Of a DNA stretch of 40,952 nt, positions 31,982-40,699 are shown piece after piece. Positions within the stretch are counted from its first letter, which is position 1. Each line of letters begins with the position of its first letter. Under the pieces are notes generated by a model. That model did not search any database, was not told the origin of the DNA, and saw nothing but the letters and a program-made list of their open reading frames with translations. This DNA is from Pseudorhodobacter antarcticus. Lineage in GTDB: Bacteria > Pseudomonadota > Alphaproteobacteria > Rhodobacterales > Rhodobacteraceae. The DNA is taken from assembly GCA_945862465.1 (NCBI GenBank), contig CAMAYO010000016.1:1-40952 (forward strand), given 5' to 3'. The position numbers and the translations under genes were made by a program.

Positions 31982-33361
31982 GTGAGTGCAACCGAACTGA
32001 GACCAGGCGTTTTGCGCGGAAAGGTGCTGCCTGACCGCGTTGTGCGCCTTGGGGTGACGGGCCTGTCGCGGGCTGGCAAGACGGTGTTTATCACCAATCT
32101 GGTCGCCAACCTGCTGGCGCGGGGGCGTATGCCTGCTTTAAGCGCGGCAGATCGGATCGAGGCGGTCTATCTGCACCCCCAGCCCGACATGACCCTGCCG
32201 CGCTTTGCCTATGAAGAGCATTTGGCCGCCATGACGGGGGATGATCCGCATTGGCCGCACTCCACCCGTGCCGTGTCAGAACTGCGGTTAAGCTTTCGGA
32301 TGCGCGGGCGGGGGGTTTTGGGCCGCCTTCTGGGGCCGCAAGTGCTGCATCTGGATATTGTCGATTACCCCGGTGAGTGGCTGTTGGACCTTGGTCTGTT
32401 GGACAAAAGCTATGAGGACTGGTCTGACGCTGTCTTAGATCGGCTGTCAAAGCGCCCAGAAGGGGCGGGTTATCTGGCCCTTGCGCGGGCCGAGGATGGA
32501 TCGCTGCCGCTGGATGACCCCAAGGCCACAGCTTTGGCACAGGCCTTTACCGCCTATCTGCACGCCGCCCGTCAAGCGGGACTGGCTGACTGCACCCCGG
32601 GGCGCTTTTTGCTGCCCGGTGATTTGGCGGGCTCTCCCGCGCTGACCTTTGCGCCCTTGCCCAAGCCTGCAAGCCTGCCCAAGGGCTGCCAATGGGTCGC
32701 GATGCAAGCGCGGTTTGAGGCCTATAAGACGCACATCGTGCGCCCCTTCTTTCGCACCCATTTCGCCCGCATTGACCGCCAAATCGTGCTGGTCGATGTG
32801 ATGGAGGCCGTTCACCGTGGCCCTACAGCCCTGGAAGACCTGCGCCGCACCATGGCCGAGGTGCTTTTGGCCTTTCGCCATGGCAAGCGCGGCTGGCTTG
32901 ACCGGATCATGGGCACCAAGCGGGCCGAGCGGATTTTGTTCGCCGCGACCAAGGCCGATCACTTGCATCACCGCCAACACCCCAACCTAACTGCTCTGAC
33001 CGAGGCGCTGCTGGACGAGGCCAAGGCGCGGGCCGATTTCGCGGGGGCTGAAACGGCCGCCTTGTCCCTCGCCAGCTTGCGCTGCACGGTCGAGGACGAG
33101 ATCGCCCGCGACGGCATGGTGCTGGATGCCGTGCGTGGCCGTCTGGCCGATGGGCGGCGGATTGCGCTTTATCCTGGCGAATTACCCAGTGATCCCGCCC
33201 GCCTTCTGGCCCCCGCCCGCGCCGGGGCTCCGCGTTGGTTGAATGCCGACTTTGCGCTGATGGCCTTTGAACCTGCGCGCTTTGCCGCCCGCGCAGGCTC
33301 TGGCCCGCCGCATATGCGCCTTGACCGCGCGGCAGAGTTTTTGTTCGGCGATCTGTTGTGA
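31982..33361 (+). CDS. ycjX: YcjX-like P-loop ATPase/GTPase (DUF463)
   Basis: 459 residues, close to the family norm. Walker A is GLSRAGKT (27-34), and LDIVDYPGEWLLDL serves as the Walker B/switch region. It is a cytoplasmic P-loop protein of the YcjX/DUF463 family; in E. coli it sits in a stress-induced operon, but its reaction is not known to me. The GTG at 31982 follows AGGGGG at good spacing, and no ATG is available in frame nearby. It overlaps the next gene by one base (TGATG), and that partner is a YcjF/DUF697-type membrane protein, the usual companion. Confidence 0.88.
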   Translation: MSATELRPGVLRGKVLPDRVVRLGVTGLSRAGKTVFITNLVANLLARGRMPALSAADRIEAVYLHPQPDMTLPRFAYEEHLAAMTGDDPHWPHSTRAVSELRLSFRMRGRGVLGRLLGPQVLHLDIVDYPGEWLLDLGLLDKSYEDWSDAVLDRLSKRPEGAGYLALARAEDGSLPLDDPKATALAQAFTAYLHAARQAGLADCTPGRFLLPGDLAGSPALTFAPLPKPASLPKGCQWVAMQARFEAYKTHIVRPFFRTHFARIDRQIVLVDVMEAVHRGPTALEDLRRTMAEVLLAFRHGKRGWLDRIMGTKRAERILFAATKADHLHHRQHPNLTALTEALLDEAKARADFAGAETAALSLASLRCTVEDEIARDGMVLDAVRGRLADGRRIALYPGELPSDPARLLAPARAGAPRWLNADFALMAFEPARFAARAGSGPPHMRLDRAAEFLFGDLL

Positions 33362-34392
33362 TGCCCAAAAAGGAAAGCGCCATGGTGCCGCATCTGGAAG
33401 ACCCGCTCAAAGCCCCCGCCATGGTCGAGGTTGACGGCGCGTTTGACCCCGGAGCGGAGGTGTTCGCCGACCTGCCGGAAGCCTCGATGATGGAGGCTGT
33501 GGCCAAAGGGACGCACCGCAACTCGGCCTTTGGGCGCTTTGCGGCTTGGGTGTTTGGCCTGTTGTTCGCCTTGGTACTGGCGGTTCAGGCGTGGCGGTTT
33601 GTGACGGGCCTTTGGGCCGCGACACCTTGGCTGGGCTATGTGGCACTTGGTTTGCTGGTGCTGGCCCTTGGGGTGGCTGCGGTGCAGGCCGCGCGGGAAG
33701 GCTTGGCCTTTGTGCGGCTTTCCCAGTTGGACGGTATCCGCCAAGCCGCACTGCGGGCCCATGCCACGGCCGATCTGGCCCAAGCCCGCAACGTGGTGGC
33801 GCGGTTGGACAGGCTTTATGCCCCCCGCCCCACGATGGCTGCCGCGCGCGCAAGACTGGCGCAATCTCAGGCCGATATCTTCGACGCTGACACCTTGCTG
33901 CGCTTGACTGAGGAGGCTTTGATCTTGCCGCTCGACGCCCTTGCCCGCGCCGAGGTGATGGCCGCGAGCCGCCAAGTGGCCGTGGTCACAGCGCTGATCC
34001 CCTTGGCCTTGGCCGATGTGGTGGCAGCGCTTTTGGCCAACTTGCGCATGATCCGCCGCTTGGCTGAGATTTATGGCGGGCGGGCCGGAACCTTGGGATC
34101 GTGGCGTTTGTTGCGCAAGATCTTCGTGTCACTGCTGGCCACGGGGGCCGTGGCGCTGACCGATGATCTGATAGGCTCTTTCGCCGGGGGTGGGATATTG
34201 GCCCGTCTGTCGCGGCGCTTTGGCGAAGGGGTGGTCAATGGGGCGCTGACGGCACGGGTGGGCTTGGCCGCGATGGAAATTTGCCGCCCCTTGCCCTTTG
34301 TGGTGGCCAAACGTCCGGGGGTTTCGGCCACGGTGGCGCAAGCCTTGGCAGGGCTGGTCAGCCGCAAGCCAAAGGCCAGCGAGTTATCCTAG
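33361..34392 (+). CDS. YcjF-like inner-membrane protein (TIGR01620/DUF697)
   Basis: 343 residues. A charged N-terminus (about 1-65) precedes two hydrophobic helices (about 65-115: AAWVFGLLFALVLAVQAW and GYVALGLLVLALGVAAVQAA). A helical cytoplasmic region follows, then a DUF697-type C-terminal domain with further hydrophobic stretches (VAVVTALIPLALADVVAALLANLRMIRRLAEIYGGRAG). The start ATG overlaps the YcjX stop by one base, so the two probably act together at the membrane. Function is unknown. The start might instead be a GTG one codon earlier. Confidence 0.85.
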   Translation: MPKKESAMVPHLEDPLKAPAMVEVDGAFDPGAEVFADLPEASMMEAVAKGTHRNSAFGRFAAWVFGLLFALVLAVQAWRFVTGLWAATPWLGYVALGLLVLALGVAAVQAAREGLAFVRLSQLDGIRQAALRAHATADLAQARNVVARLDRLYAPRPTMAAARARLAQSQADIFDADTLLRLTEEALILPLDALARAEVMAASRQVAVVTALIPLALADVVAALLANLRMIRRLAEIYGGRAGTLGSWRLLRKIFVSLLATGAVALTDDLIGSFAGGGILARLSRRFGEGVVNGALTARVGLAAMEICRPLPFVVAKRPGVSATVAQALAGLVSRKPKASELS

Positions 34393-34400
34393 CCGCGCTC

Positions 34401-35090
34401 CTACGGGCGAAACCTCTGCGCGAGTTTCTGCAAGGCGCTAAAAGGGCTTGGCGCGGGATCTTCCAGCTGTTTGACGGGGGCAGGGGACACGGTTTCGGGC
34501 GCAGTCCGTGGCGTCTTGCGCGGGGGAGAGACGCGCAGCGCCACCAAGTTCAAAAAACCCGCCGTATCGCCAGACGCCAAAGCGGCTGCCCCGTCCGAGA
34601 TGCCATCCAACAGCGGGTCAAGCCACTCACGGTCGGCCTTGGAAAAGTCATGCAGAACAAAGCCCGCCACAGCGTCTTTATGACCGGGATGGCCGATGCC
34701 CAGCCGAACACGCCCATAAGCCTCGCCCAAATGGGCATGGATGGATCGCAGCCCATTATGCCCCGCATGGCCGCCGCCCAATTTGGTGCGCAGCTTGCCG
34801 GGGGCAAGATCGAGCTCGTCGTGAAACACCACCACATCGCCCAAGGGCAGTTTGTAAAAGGCCACCGCCGCATGAACAGATTGGCCCGACAGGTTCATGA
34901 AGGTTTCGGGCTTCAGCAGCGCCACCTTTTCCGCCCCCAAGCGCCCCTCGGCCAGCACCCCATGATGCGCCTTGCGCCACGGGCCAAAGCCGTGGTCGGC
35001 GGCAATGCGGTCCAGCGCCATAAAGCCGATGTTGTGGCGGTTGCCGGCATAGTCAGCCCCCGGATTGCCCAGACCAACGAAAAGTTTCAT
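34401..35090 (-). CDS. pth: peptidyl-tRNA hydrolase
   Basis: 229 residues from [20 protein letters not shown], the canonical start, with catalytic H19 and substrate-contact N9. [12 protein letters not shown] and the catalytic Asp in [11 protein letters not shown] follow, then [12 protein letters not shown]. It rescues peptidyl-tRNAs released prematurely from ribosomes. GGGGGG precedes the ATG; an open frame reaching 35138 is only an extension. The C-terminus has about 35 extra Pro/Ala-rich residues beyond the core. It lies downstream of rplY on the same strand, behind two hairpins that likely separate their expression. Confidence 0.95.
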   Translation of the reverse strand: MKLFVGLGNPGADYAGNRHNIGFMALDRIAADHGFGPWRKAHHGVLAEGRLGAEKVALLKPETFMNLSGQSVHAAVAFYKLPLGDVVVFHDELDLAPGKLRTKLGGGHAGHNGLRSIHAHLGEAYGRVRLGIGHPGHKDAVAGFVLHDFSKADREWLDPLLDGISDGAAALASGDTAGFLNLVALRVSPPRKTPRTAPETVSPAPVKQLEDPAPSPFSALQKLAQRFRP

Positions 35091-35119
35091 GCAGCCCCCC
35101 GCCGTTCTTCCTTCGTAAG

Positions 35120-35139
35120 TTTGGCGCTCGGACGCCAAA
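35120..35139 (-). terminator. second hairpin between rplY and pth
   Basis: TTTGGCG (35120-35126) and CGCCAAA (35133-35139) form a 7-bp stem with a 6-base loop, directly after the main rplY terminator in the minus-strand direction. It lacks a good T tract on its far side and may be a back-up terminator or part of the pth leader. Confidence 0.4.
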
Positions 35140-35144
35140 AAGAC

Positions 35145-35174
35145 AAGCGGGCGGCAATCGCTTGCCGCCCGCTT
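35145..35174 (-). terminator. intrinsic terminator of rplY
   Basis: AAGCGGGCGGCAA (35145-35157) and TTGCCGCCCGCTT (35162-35174) make a perfect 13-bp stem around a 4-base loop. On the minus strand it is followed by GTCTTTTTGG. It begins 27 bases after the rplY stop. Confidence 0.88.
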
Positions 35175-35200
35175 TTAAACTTGCCTCAGATCGAGAACGA

Positions 35201-35791
35201 TCAGGCTTCAGCCGAAACCAAACCGGCAGGTGCCGCGATATTCGCGATCACAAAGTTGCGTGCGATCGTGGGCTTCACACCTTCGGGCAGGATAGCGTCG
35301 CTGATGTGGATCACATCGCCAATCACTTTGCCGGTCAGATCGACCGTGATGTGATCGGGAATGTCGCCTGCCATCACGTTCAGTTCCACTTCGGGGCGCA
35401 CAACAGTCAAAGTGCCGCCGCGCTTCAAGCCGGGGCTTGCCTCGTGGTTGATGAAGGTCACGTGCACATGCAGCACCACACGCGATTCGTCGTGCAGGCG
35501 CATGAAATCAACGTGGGTCGGCAAGTCGCGGACCACATCACGCTGAACGCCACGGCAAATGACGTGAACGTCAGGATGGCCGGGAACCTTCAGGTTGAAA
35601 AGGGTCTGCAAGAAGCGGCCGGCCTTCAGGTGCTTCAAAAGGTAGTTATAGGCTACATTGATGGCGATGGGCTCTTGCCCATCCCCGTAGACTATTCCGG
35701 GTACGTATCCCTCGCGACGAGCTTGGCGGGCGGCCCCCTTGCCTGTCCCCGTACGTACCTCGACGTTCAGATCGTTGATCTGGCGTGCCAT
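35201..35791 (-). CDS. rplY: 50S ribosomal protein L25/general stress protein Ctc
   Basis: 196 residues when begun at the ATG at 35789-35791, which follows AGGAGA. It is the long (CTC) form: an N-terminal 5S-rRNA-binding L25 domain (about residues 5-95, with [20 protein letters not shown]) and a C-terminal TL5-type beta domain (about 96-190, with [17 protein letters not shown]). It binds 5S rRNA in the large subunit. It is followed on the same strand by pth, a common pairing in alphaproteobacteria, though a strong terminator lies between. Confidence 0.95.
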   Translation of the reverse strand: MARQINDLNVEVRTGTGKGAARQARREGYVPGIVYGDGQEPIAINVAYNYLLKHLKAGRFLQTLFNLKVPGHPDVHVICRGVQRDVVRDLPTHVDFMRLHDESRVVLHVHVTFINHEASPGLKRGGTLTVVRPEVELNVMAGDIPDHITVDLTGKVIGDVIHISDAILPEGVKPTIARNFVIANIAAPAGLVSAEA

Positions 35792-36111
35792 AGGTGTTCT
35801 CCTGTTATAGTCCGCCATCCTCCAAGGGTGCATGGCGCGACTGGGGGGCTATAGCGGGGAAATTCCCCAAGGGGAAGCAGCATCGTTCAAGTTTTTGCAG
35901 CTTTTCCCCCAAAAATCGCCCTTTGTCCCTGCCCATGGCCGCAACACTCTCGCCCAAAGCACCTTGCGTCCGGTTGGCGGCGCGTCAAGGGCGAGACAAA
36001 ACAAACGCACCCCACGCGCTTCTTTGGGTCAAGGCAGGCCAAATATGCTGCGGCTTGCTTGAGTTTCCCGCCCCCTTTGCGTAGATAGGCTTAAGAATTA
36101 AGGGGACCTTC
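35792..36111. other. divergent intergenic region between rplY and the cysteine synthase gene
   Basis: 320 bases with no credible coding frame. It holds the rplY ribosome site (AGGAGA), an odd-centred perfect palindrome GGGGAA-A-TTCCCC at 35856-35868 next to a second CCCCAAGGGG stretch, and the likely promoter of the plus-strand operon near 36059-36087. The middle (about 35900-36040) shows nothing I can name. Confidence 0.5.
36059..36087 (+). promoter_or_regulatory. probable promoter of the cysteine synthase operon
   Basis: TTGAGT (36059-36064) and TAGATA (36082-36087) are 17 bases apart. Transcription would begin near 36094, just ahead of the AAGGGGA ribosome site (36100-36106). The -35 matches 4 of 6 and the -10 about 3 of 6 bases. 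Confidence 0.4.
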
Positions 36112-37146
36112 ATGCGCATTCACAGCGATCTGGCTGATACCATTGGCAACACGCCACTTCTCAAGCTTAAACGCGCGTCGCAGATGACTGGCTGCACGAT
36201 CTTGGGCAAGTGCGAGTTTCTGAACCCCGGCCAGTCGGTCAAGGACCGTGCTGCCTTGTATATCATCAAGGATGCCGTGGCCAAAGGGCTTCTCAAACCC
36301 GGTGGCACGATTGTCGAAGGGACGGCGGGCAATACGGGGATTGGCTTGGCTTTGGTGGGGGCCTCGATGGGGTTTCGCACCGTCATCGTCATTCCCGAAA
36401 CCCAGTCCCAAGAAAAGAAAGACATGATCCGTCTGGCGGGCGCGGAACTGGTGCAGGTTCCGGCTGTGCCCTATAAAAACCCCAACAATTACGTGCGCTA
36501 TTCTGGCCGCTTGGCCGAGGCGCTGGCGCGCACCGAACCCAACGGGGCGATCTGGGCCAATCAGTTCGACAATCTGGCCAACCGCACCGCTCATATCGAA
36601 ACCACTGGCCCCGAGATTTGGGAGCAAACTGGCGGCAAGGTTGACGGCTTTATCTGTGCCGTGGGGTCAGGTGGCACGATGGCGGGCGTGGGCATGGCCC
36701 TGCAGCCCAAGGGTGTGAAGATCGGCCTTGCCGATCCCGAAGGTGCGGCACTGCACGCCTATTATTCGACCGGCAAGTTTGAAAGCCCCGGCTCTTCGAT
36801 CACCGAAGGCATCGGCCAAGGCCGCATCACCGCCAATCTGGACGGCTTTACCCCCGATTTCAGCTACCGCATCCCCGATGCCGAGGCTTTGCCCTTGGTC
36901 TTTGAGATGCTGGAAGACGAAGGCATTTGCCTAGGTGGTTCTTCGGGTATCAACATCGCGGGGGCCATTCGCATGGCCCGCGATATGGGGCCGGGCAAGA
37001 CCATCGTCACCATCTTATGCGACTATGGCAACCGCTACCAATCCAAACTCTACAACCCGACCTTCCTGCGAGAAAAGGGCCTGCCCGTTCCCGCATGGCT
37101 GGAGCGGGCGCCGTCCAACATCCCAACGGTTTTCGAGGACGCATGA
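36112..37146 (+). CDS. cysK: cysteine synthase (O-acetylserine sulfhydrylase)
   Basis: 344 residues, a PLP enzyme of the beta-substituting type. The Schiff-base Lys is K44 in NPGQSVKDRAA. The substrate loop reads EGTAGNTGIGLAL (commonly EPTSGNTG in CysK), and the phosphate loop is GSGGTMAG. SSITEGIGQGRI and GGSSGINIAGA complete the fold. It makes cysteine from O-acetylserine and sulfide in the cytoplasm. It is about 20-30 residues longer than E. coli CysK. Its stop overlaps the next start as ATGA, which opens a three-gene coupled set. The EGTAGNTG variant leaves some doubt on the exact sulfur or carbon donor. Confidence 0.9.
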   Translation: MRIHSDLADTIGNTPLLKLKRASQMTGCTILGKCEFLNPGQSVKDRAALYIIKDAVAKGLLKPGGTIVEGTAGNTGIGLALVGASMGFRTVIVIPETQSQEKKDMIRLAGAELVQVPAVPYKNPNNYVRYSGRLAEALARTEPNGAIWANQFDNLANRTAHIETTGPEIWEQTGGKVDGFICAVGSGGTMAGVGMALQPKGVKIGLADPEGAALHAYYSTGKFESPGSSITEGIGQGRITANLDGFTPDFSYRIPDAEALPLVFEMLEDEGICLGGSSGINIAGAIRMARDMGPGKTIVTILCDYGNRYQSKLYNPTFLREKGLPVPAWLERAPSNIPTVFEDA

Positions 37147-39695
37147 CCCAAGCAGGCCAAAGGGTCTGCGATCTGCTTCGCCTTTTGGGGGCGATGGCCC
37201 TTGGGGTGAGTTTGGGTTTTGTGTCGCCCGTTCTTGCACAGGACACCGGTGGCAGTGCTGCTGAGCCTACAACCCAAGCCCCTGCTGCATCCCCTGTCAT
37301 TGCCACTGATGCGCCCGTCTCGGGCGGCTTTGCGCCGCAAAGTGGTGGGGCTAAGCCCAAGGTCGCGGTCAGCGGGGGGGCCAGTGGCGGGGCTTTGGAT
37401 TATCAGGGCTGGGCGCGCATGGCCGCGCGGGCCGAAACGGCACTGGCCAACGGCGCCATTCCGGATGCCGGATTGGAAACCATCCGGCTGGAACTGACCC
37501 GCTGGCGCGCCCAACTGTTGGACGCGCAAAGCGCCAACTCTACCCGCATTGCCACGCTGAAAGACCAGATTGCGGCTTTGGGCGAGGGTCCCGCCGACCC
37601 TGCGACTGAAGACGCCGAAATCGCCACCCGCCGCGCCGAATTGGCAGCCCAGATGACCCGCCTGCAAGCCCCGGGCTTGGCCGCAGACGAAGCCTATCGC
37701 CGCGCTGATGGTTTGATCCGCGAGATTGACCGTGTGTTGCGCGAAAGGCAGGCTGATGCGCTGCTAAAGCTGTGGCCCAACCCGCTGTATCCCGTGAACT
37801 GGAGCGACGCGCTTGGCGCGCTGACCACCACGGCCACCACCCTGTGGGACGAGACAACGCTGAAAGCCGCCGATCCCCGCGCAAGGGCCAAACTGGCCGA
37901 CACGCTGCCGCTTACGCTGCCCTTGCTGGCCTTTGCCCTTTTGGCGCTGTGGCGCGGGCGCTTTTGGGCCGAGCGTTTGGTGCTGCGTTTTAGGCCCCCT
38001 GTCACCGCCCGCGGTCAGCGCATTTTGGGCTTTGTCACCTCGCTTGGTCAGATCATCCTGCCGGTTCTGGCCTGCGCCGCCTTGGGCGAGACTTTGCGCC
38101 TTAGCGCCATGCTGGGCCCCATAGGCTTGCAGATTGCAGCCGCCTTGGCCCCGATGGGCACGGCGTTGTTCGCAGCGGCTTGGCTGGGCGCGCAGGTTTT
38201 TCCCGTTACGGCTTACCGCGGGTTGATGCTGGATCTGCCCGCCGACAGGCGCGCCTTGGGGCGCGATCTGACCACGGCTTTTGGCGCGCTTTTGGCGTTG
38301 GATATGCTGCGCCGCGTTGCTATGGCCGAGGTTGTGGTCAGCGATGCTGCCACCTCGGTTCTAAGCCTGCCTATCATCTTGGTGGGGGGCTTTATTCTGG
38401 TGCGTTTGGGGCAGTTGATGCGCCAAGCCCGCGCCAATGCTGGCGATCATGGCAACGTCACCTATCGCAACCGCTTGTTGGATCTTTTGGCGCGCGGCGT
38501 CATTCTTTTCGGCACGCTTGGTCCGCTTTTGGCGGTGCTGGGCTATATCTCGGCCGCAGCGCAATTGGTCTTTCCAACCGCCTTAACCTTGGGGCTGGTG
38601 GCGCTGTTGTATCTGATTCAACTGCTCATCAGCGAGGTTTATGGCCTGTTGATGCGGACCGAGGAAGAGCATGACACGCTGGTGCCCGTGCTGATCAGCT
38701 TTGCCTTGGCCTTGGCCATGCTGCCCGCCGTCGCGCTGATTTGGGGTGCGCGGGTGTCAGACCTGACCGAGCTTTGGACCCGCTTTACCGAAGGGTACCA
38801 ACTGGGCGATACCCGCATTTCGCCCACAGATTTCCTGCTGTTCGCCGTGATTTTTGCCATCGGCCTGTCTTTGACGCGGCTGCTGCAAGGGGCGCTGAAA
38901 TCGTCGATCCTGCCGCGCACCTCGCTGGATCAGGGGGGGCAGAACGCGGTGGTGTCGGTTCTGGGCTATGTGGGCATCTTTATCGCAGGCCTCGTTGCCA
39001 TCAACTCCAGCGGAATTGACCTGTCGGGGATTGCGATTGTCGCAGGTGCCCTGTCGGTCGGCATCGGTTTTGGTTTGCAGACTGTGGTGTCGAACTTTGT
39101 GTCGGGCATTATCCTTTTGATTGAACGCCCGATCAGCGAGGGTGACTGGATCGAAGTGGGGCCGGTGCAAGGGATTGTCACCTCGATCTCGGTCCGCTCC
39201 ACCCGCATCCAAACCTTTGACCGCTCTGACGTCATCGTCCCCAATTCCGACCTGATTTCGGGCCGTGTGACCAACTGGACACGCTTTTCGCTGACAGGCC
39301 GCGTGATTGTTGCCGTCAGCGTGCCCTATACCGAAGACAGCCGCCGCGTGGCCCAGATTTTGCGCGAGATTGCCGAGGCCCAGCCGATGGTGCTGCTGTC
39401 GCCGCCGCCCTTGGTGGCCTTTATGGGCTTTGCGGCAGAGATGATGCAGTTTGAACTGCGCGTGATCCTGCGCGATGTGAACTTTCAGGTCGAAGTGCGT
39501 AGCGAGATCAACCACCAAATCGCCGCCCGCTTCCGCGCCGAAGGTATCCCATTCACCTCTGCCCACCGCGACCATCTTAAACGCATGGCCGATGAACAGG
39601 CCGCCGAGGCCGAGGTGCAGGCGCAAGAAGCCGCCAATATCGCGGCAGTTGAGGCGATCTTGGCCCCCGCCATGCCCGCAGGAAAGCCCAAATGA
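37143..39695 (+). CDS. large MscS-family mechanosensitive channel with DUF3772-type periplasmic domain
   Basis: 850 residues from the ATG at 37143, which overlaps the cysK stop. There is a signal-like N-terminus (about 1-32, ending in VSPVLAQ) and a low-complexity linker. A helical periplasmic domain occupies about residues 85-230 and resembles DUF3772. About eight or more membrane helices follow (from about 255). The conserved MscS pore and beta domain has VAGALSVGIGFGLQTVVSNF and GDWIEVGPVQGIVTSISVRSTRIQTFDRSDVIVPNS split over about 630-700. The C-terminus is Ala/Glu-rich. It should act as an inner-membrane tension-gated channel, like MscK/YbiO. It overlaps the AlaX gene as ATGA. Confidence 0.88.
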   Translation: MTQAGQRVCDLLRLLGAMALGVSLGFVSPVLAQDTGGSAAEPTTQAPAASPVIATDAPVSGGFAPQSGGAKPKVAVSGGASGGALDYQGWARMAARAETALANGAIPDAGLETIRLELTRWRAQLLDAQSANSTRIATLKDQIAALGEGPADPATEDAEIATRRAELAAQMTRLQAPGLAADEAYRRADGLIREIDRVLRERQADALLKLWPNPLYPVNWSDALGALTTTATTLWDETTLKAADPRARAKLADTLPLTLPLLAFALLALWRGRFWAERLVLRFRPPVTARGQRILGFVTSLGQIILPVLACAALGETLRLSAMLGPIGLQIAAALAPMGTALFAAAWLGAQVFPVTAYRGLMLDLPADRRALGRDLTTAFGALLALDMLRRVAMAEVVVSDAATSVLSLPIILVGGFILVRLGQLMRQARANAGDHGNVTYRNRLLDLLARGVILFGTLGPLLAVLGYISAAAQLVFPTALTLGLVALLYLIQLLISEVYGLLMRTEEEHDTLVPVLISFALALAMLPAVALIWGARVSDLTELWTRFTEGYQLGDTRISPTDFLLFAVIFAIGLSLTRLLQGALKSSILPRTSLDQGGQNAVVSVLGYVGIFIAGLVAINSSGIDLSGIAIVAGALSVGIGFGLQTVVSNFVSGIILLIERPISEGDWIEVGPVQGIVTSISVRSTRIQTFDRSDVIVPNSDLISGRVTNWTRFSLTGRVIVAVSVPYTEDSRRVAQILREIAEAQPMVLLSPPPLVAFMGFAAEMMQFELRVILRDVNFQVEVRSEINHQIAARFRAEGIPFTSAHRDHLKRMADEQAAEAEVQAQEAANIAAVEAILAPAMPAGKPK

Positions 39696-40405
39696 CCGAA
39701 CTGCTGTTTCGTGACGATCCCTATTTGACCGATGCCGAAGCCGTGGTGCTGGCCCATACGCCCGAAGGCGGGATCGTCGTGTCAGCCTCCATCTTCTATC
39801 CCACGGGCGGCGGGCAACCCGGCGACAACGGGTGGATAGAGTGGGATGGTGGGCGCTTGGCCATTGCCACAGCGGTGAAGGTTGATGGCGGTGTGGCGCT
39901 GATCCCCGCTGAGGCGCGCGCCATGCCCGCCGTGGGCGCACCGGTGCGGCAACGCTTGGCGTGGGAGCGCCGCTTTTGCCATATGCGCGTGCACACCGCC
40001 CTGCATCTGCTGTCAGTCGTGATCCCCTTGCCCGTCACTGGCGGCCAGATTGGGGCGGAACGCGGCCGTTTGGATTTTGCCATGCCCGAAGTGCCCGCCG
40101 AGGCCGTGCATTGGGAAGAGGCGATCAACCGCCTGATCGACCGCGATCTGCCCGTGACGCAAGACTGGATCACCGACGACGATCTGGTCGCCAACCCCGC
40201 CTTGGTCAAAACCCTATCGGTGCGCCCGCCCACCGGGCAGGGCAGGGTGCGCCTGATCCGTATCGGGCAGGGCGAAGGCCAGATTGATCTGCAACCCTGC
40301 GGCGGCACCCATGTTGCGCGCACCGGCGAAATCGGGCGCGTGACATTGGGGCGGATCGAAAACAAAGGCCGCCAGAACCGCCGTGTGACCTTGGAACTTT
40401 CCTAA
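39692..40405 (+). CDS. alanyl-tRNA editing protein AlaX
   Basis: 237 residues, a free-standing version of the AlaRS editing domain. It has [11 protein letters not shown] at about 35-45 and zinc ligands H101 and H105 (HTALH) and C203 and H207 (CGGTH). The typical ending NKGRQNRRV is present. It hydrolyses Ser-tRNA(Ala), and possibly Gly-tRNA(Ala), in the cytoplasm. Its size fits AlaX-M. The ATG at 39692 overlaps the channel gene's stop as ATGA. It lies directly upstream of a tRNA-Ser gene. Confidence 0.93.
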   Translation: MTELLFRDDPYLTDAEAVVLAHTPEGGIVVSASIFYPTGGGQPGDNGWIEWDGGRLAIATAVKVDGGVALIPAEARAMPAVGAPVRQRLAWERRFCHMRVHTALHLLSVVIPLPVTGGQIGAERGRLDFAMPEVPAEAVHWEEAINRLIDRDLPVTQDWITDDDLVANPALVKTLSVRPPTGQGRVRLIRIGQGEGQIDLQPCGGTHVARTGEIGRVTLGRIENKGRQNRRVTLELS

Positions 40406-40415
40406 CCCGTCCCCC

Positions 40416-40445
40416 TTGCGTTCCCGCAACACCCCCGTGTAAGAA
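40416..40445 (+). promoter_or_regulatory. probable promoter of tRNA-Ser
   Basis: TTGCGT (40416-40421) and TAAGAA (40440-40445) are 18 bases apart, and transcription would begin near 40452, just before the tRNA at 40455. The hexamers match the sigma70 consensus moderately. Confidence 0.4.
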
Positions 40446-40454
40446 CCGCCCCAC

Positions 40455-40544
40455 GGACAGGTGGCCGAGTGGTCGAAGGCGCACGCCTGGAAAGTGTGTA
40501 GGCGGGGAACCGTCTCGAGGGTTCGAATCCCTCTCTGTCCGCCA
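40455..40544 (+). tRNA. tRNA-Ser (anticodon GGA), CCA encoded
   Basis: 90 bases including the encoded 3' CCA (40542-40544). The acceptor stem GGACAGG (40455-40461) pairs with the 7 bases before the discriminator G (40541), which is G as required for serine tRNAs. The anticodon stem is 40482-40486 with 40494-40498. The loop is CTGGAAA with anticodon GGA at 40489-40491, reading UCC/UCU. A long class II variable arm (about 40499-40519) and the T arm with GTTCGAATC follow. Confidence 0.96.
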
Positions 40545-40553
40545 ATACTCCTT

Positions 40554-40612
40554 GAAATTATTATATAATTTCTAAGTTTTCAGGATATACCGACATCCAA
40601 ACTGAGTTTGGA
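40554..40612. repeat. A/T-rich stretch with two perfect inverted repeats after tRNA-Ser
   Basis: GAAATTAT (40554-40561) and ATAATTTC (40565-40572) form an 8-bp stem with a 3-base centre, followed by TAAGTTTT. TCCAAACT (40596-40603) and AGTTTGGA (40605-40612) form a second perfect repeat with a 1-base centre. The first may terminate the tRNA transcript and the second the convergent DCC gene. The whole 40545-40690 stretch is clearly more A/T-rich than the rest of the window. Confidence 0.45.
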
Positions 40613-40699
40613 CGCTCATGTTTGCGACAAGAAAACCACATATCTGATCATCACAAAACCAATTGTCTCTGACGATCACAGATGCGGGTGCCGCAGAAA

